The notes beneath the pieces were generated by a model. It saw nothing but the letters and a program-made list of their open reading frames with translations. It ran no database searches and was not told where the DNA came from. From an uncultured Porphyromonadaceae bacterium (GTDB lineage: Bacteria; Bacteroidota; Bacteroidia; Bacteroidales; Muribaculaceae): DNA of 7,056 bases. Numbering within the stretch: position 1 is the first letter of the stretch; each line of letters starts with the position of its first letter. The DNA lies in NCBI GenBank assembly GCA_905193995.1, contig CAJJQT010000102.1:1-7056 (forward strand). The letters are read 5' to 3'. The position numbers were made by a program, and so were the translations under genes. Of this stretch, positions 5,366 to 7,056 are shown piece after piece.

Positions 5366-7056
5366 TTCTTTTCCTTTCTTTTTAGCAGCCGTCTTCCCTT
5401 GATGTTGTAGACAAGGACGAAGAAGAACGGCACGAACACGATACCTGCAGTTATGGCGACGAGCATCCCGAAGAATACGCCCGTGCCGATGTCGCGTCGG
5501 GCGGCCGAGCCAGGGCCGGAGGCGAACAGCAGCGGCAGCAGCCCGAGCATGAAGGCGAGCGACGTCATGACGATCGGACGAAAGCGCAGCGCGGCGGCAT
5601 TGCGGGCAGCGGCAGCCGGAGGCATGCCCCGGTCGACGCCTTCCTTGGCAAACTCCACTATCAGAATCGCGTTCTTGGCGACGAGTCCGACAAGCATCAC
5701 GAGTCCGATCTGGAAAAAGACATTGTTCTCGAGGCCGCACAGCCATATGCCGAGATAAGCGCCCAGGCCGGCTACCGGAAGCGACAGAATCACGGCCACG
5801 GGCACGCTCCAGCTTTCGTAAAGAGCGGCCAGCACGAGGAATACAAATAGGAAAGCCAGCGCCAGGACAAGACCGGTGTTGCCCGATTCGTGCTTCTGCT
5901 GATACGAGAGGCCGCTCCATTCGATGCCGATGTTGTCACCGAGGTATTCGCGGGCCAGCATCTCGATATCCTCCATGGCTTCGCCCGACGAGTAGCCCTG
6001 CGCGGCTTCGCCGGTAATGGTGATGGCGCTGAACATGTTGAAACGCGACATGGTGCCCGGACCGGTCGTATAGCGCGATTTGCCGAGGGCGGTTATGGGA
6101 ATCATGACGCCGTCTCGGCCGCGGACGAAGTACAGATTCAGGTCGGCTCGCGTGCCGCGGTACGGCGCATCGGCCTGCATGTAGACGCGGTAGATGCGGT
6201 TGTACATATTGAAGTCATTGATATACTGCGAGCCTGACAGAGCCTTCATGGTCGAAAACACGTCGCTTACGTCGACGCCGAGCAGCCGCGTCTTGTCGCG
6301 GTCGACATCGAAGTAGAGCTGCGGTATGTCGGGCTGAACGGAGGCGGCGACACCGGCGAGTGACGGAACGGAAGCTGCATGGGTCAGGATGCTGTCGACA
6401 GCTGCCTGAAGCTGGGCGTAAGTCGTCTCTCCGCGGGCTTCGAGCACCATTTCGAAACCGCCGGACGACCCGAGACCGGGAATGATGGGCGGCGACGACA
6501 CATGTACGTCGCTTTCGGCGTAGGCCCGGAATTCGCGGAGTACGCGCCGGCGCACATCGTCGATGTCGCCGCCGCTACGTTCGCCCCAGGGTTTGAGTAT
6601 GACCGTAAGAGTCGAATGCGCCTGATTCGTACCGACACGCGGCGACGAGCCGGTGACGTTGAGCACGTAGCGTACGTCGGGATCGCTTTCAAGAAACGCC
6701 ATGGCCCTCTCGGTCACCCGGCGCGTACGTTCGATGGTAGCGCCCTCAGGCAGCGCGAGTTCCACGGTGAAAAATCCCTGGTCTTCGGGCGACATAAAGC
6801 TCATCGGCACAGTGCGGTTCAGTATGTATATGCCGGCGAGGGCTACGCCGAACAATGCAATCATCCTCCTGGGGAAGCGGAGCGCGCCGGCTATACGCCG
6901 TCCGTAAAAACGGTTGCCGCGCGAGAGCCACAGGTTGATCAGACGGAAGAATTTCGGACGCCGACGGCCGCTTGCCGGCCTGAGCAGCCTGGCGCACATC
7001 ACCGGCGAGAGCGTCAGGGCCACGAAGGTCGAGATCAGCACCGACACGGCGATCGT
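5362..7056 (-). CDS. C-terminal half of an AcrB-type (HAE1) RND multidrug efflux pump (5' end outside window)
   Basis: The frame is open from the right edge to a TGA at 5362-5364, giving the last 564 residues, roughly half of a pump of about 1040. The first codons read Thr-Ile-Ala-Val-Ser and lie within a membrane helix, so the gene clearly continues beyond the window; a GTG at 7047 is not the start. In order come the TM6-like helix (LTLSPVMCA), a cytoplasmic linker, TM7, the second large periplasmic loop (SPEDQGFF, LPEGAT, TNQAHSTLTVILKPW, QLYFDVDRDK, Y.NDFN, G.A..GYSSGEAM), and TM8-TM12. TM10 carries GLVAKNAILIVEFAKE, whose Lys (codon 5674-5676) matches AcrB Lys940 of the proton relay. The partner Asp pair in TM4 lies outside the window. 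LRFRPIVMTSLAF and GTGVFFGM mark TM11-TM12. The pump exports hydrophobic or amphiphilic compounds with proton influx; substrates cannot be told. No frameshift or missing motif is seen. Confidence 0.95.
   Translation of the reverse strand, partial: TIAVSVLISTFVALTLSPVMCARLLRPASGRRRPKFFRLINLWLSRGNRFYGRRIAGALRFPRRMIALFGVALAGIYILNRTVPMSFMSPEDQGFFTVELALPEGATIERTRRVTERAMAFLESDPDVRYVLNVTGSSPRVGTNQAHSTLTVILKPWGERSGGDIDDVRRRVLREFRAYAESDVHVSSPPIIPGLGSSGGFEMVLEARGETTYAQLQAAVDSILTHAASVPSLAGVAASVQPDIPQLYFDVDRDKTRLLGVDVSDVFSTMKALSGSQYINDFNMYNRIYRVYMQADAPYRGTRADLNLYFVRGRDGVMIPITALGKSRYTTGPGTMSRFNMFSAITITGEAAQGYSSGEAMEDIEMLAREYLGDNIGIEWSGLSYQQKHESGNTGLVLALAFLFVFLVLAALYESWSVPVAVILSLPVAGLGAYLGIWLCGLENNVFFQIGLVMLVGLVAKNAILIVEFAKEGVDRGMPPAAAARNAAALRFRPIVMTSLAFMLGLLPLLFASGPGSAARRDIGTGVFFGMLVAITAGIVFVPFFFVLVYNIKGRRLLKRKEKK
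5366..5381 (-). promoter_or_regulatory. Purine-rich ribosome-binding region for the outer-membrane factor
   Basis: On the minus strand the bases before the ATG are almost all purine, with AAGGAA (complement of 5371-5376) five bases from the first of the two Met codons. It lies inside the end of the pump gene, whose last codons encode Lys-Arg-Lys-Glu-Lys-Lys. It supports the start at 5365. Bacteroidota depend little on Shine-Dalgarno pairing, and coupling through the ATGA overlap may matter more. Confidence 0.4.

Noticed and set aside
5366..5920. A 185-codon stop-free extension upstream of the outer-membrane factor start, giving a 644-residue frame
   Set aside because: It lies wholly inside the pump gene in another frame, is Arg-rich and without family sequence, and would place the lipoprotein signal in mid-protein. 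The ATGA overlap at 5365 is the natural start.
7045..7047. GTG as the start codon of the RND pump
   Set aside because: It lies inside a transmembrane helix in the middle of the family's usual length; the codons before it continue the helix in frame to the window edge.

Overview
The window looks like a piece of a Bacteroidales chromosome, possibly a gut Muribaculaceae, Alistipes or Prevotella relative. The pointers are the short C-terminal tail with Tyr-Tyr-Asn-Leu-Gln-Gly on two secreted proteins, the A/T-rich leaders without a good Shine-Dalgarno, and the RND transporter followed directly by a lipoprotein outer-membrane factor. Genus-level placement is inference only. The DNA is G+C-rich over most of its length.

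Left part (1-3756, plus strand): two tandem genes for large secreted or surface proteins. The first is cut by the window edge and only its last 146 residues are seen. The second is complete (1103 residues) with a signal peptide, a long region of beta-rich, probably Ig-like modules, a PEGA/carboxypeptidase-regulatory-like module, a GLUG-type repeat region and the short conserved tail. The two are paralogues. The end of gene 1 aligns with two separate pieces of gene 2, which carries about 380 extra residues between them. Only 3 bases separate the genes, so they are probably cotranscribed.

Middle (3757-3985): a 229-base convergent intergenic gap. A long hairpin capped by a GUGA tetraloop sits just after the surface-protein gene and is the likely terminator or 3' stabiliser of that transcript. 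A weaker imperfect hairpin and a doubtful 81-codon reading frame are also present.

Right part (3986-7056, minus strand): the 3' end of a tripartite multidrug efflux operon. The C-terminal half of an AcrB-type (HAE1) RND pump, cut by the right edge, overlaps by 4 bases (ATGA) a complete OprM/NodT-family outer-membrane lipoprotein gene. The periplasmic adaptor usually encoded upstream in such operons would lie outside the window. Together these proteins would form a proton-driven conduit from inner membrane to outside.

The efflux genes are ordinary members of known families. The less understood part is the surface-protein pair: a strongly conserved C-terminal tail on otherwise diverged proteins, and a modular insertion. 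I saw no CRISPR array, tRNA, rRNA, insertion sequence or new enzymatic system.
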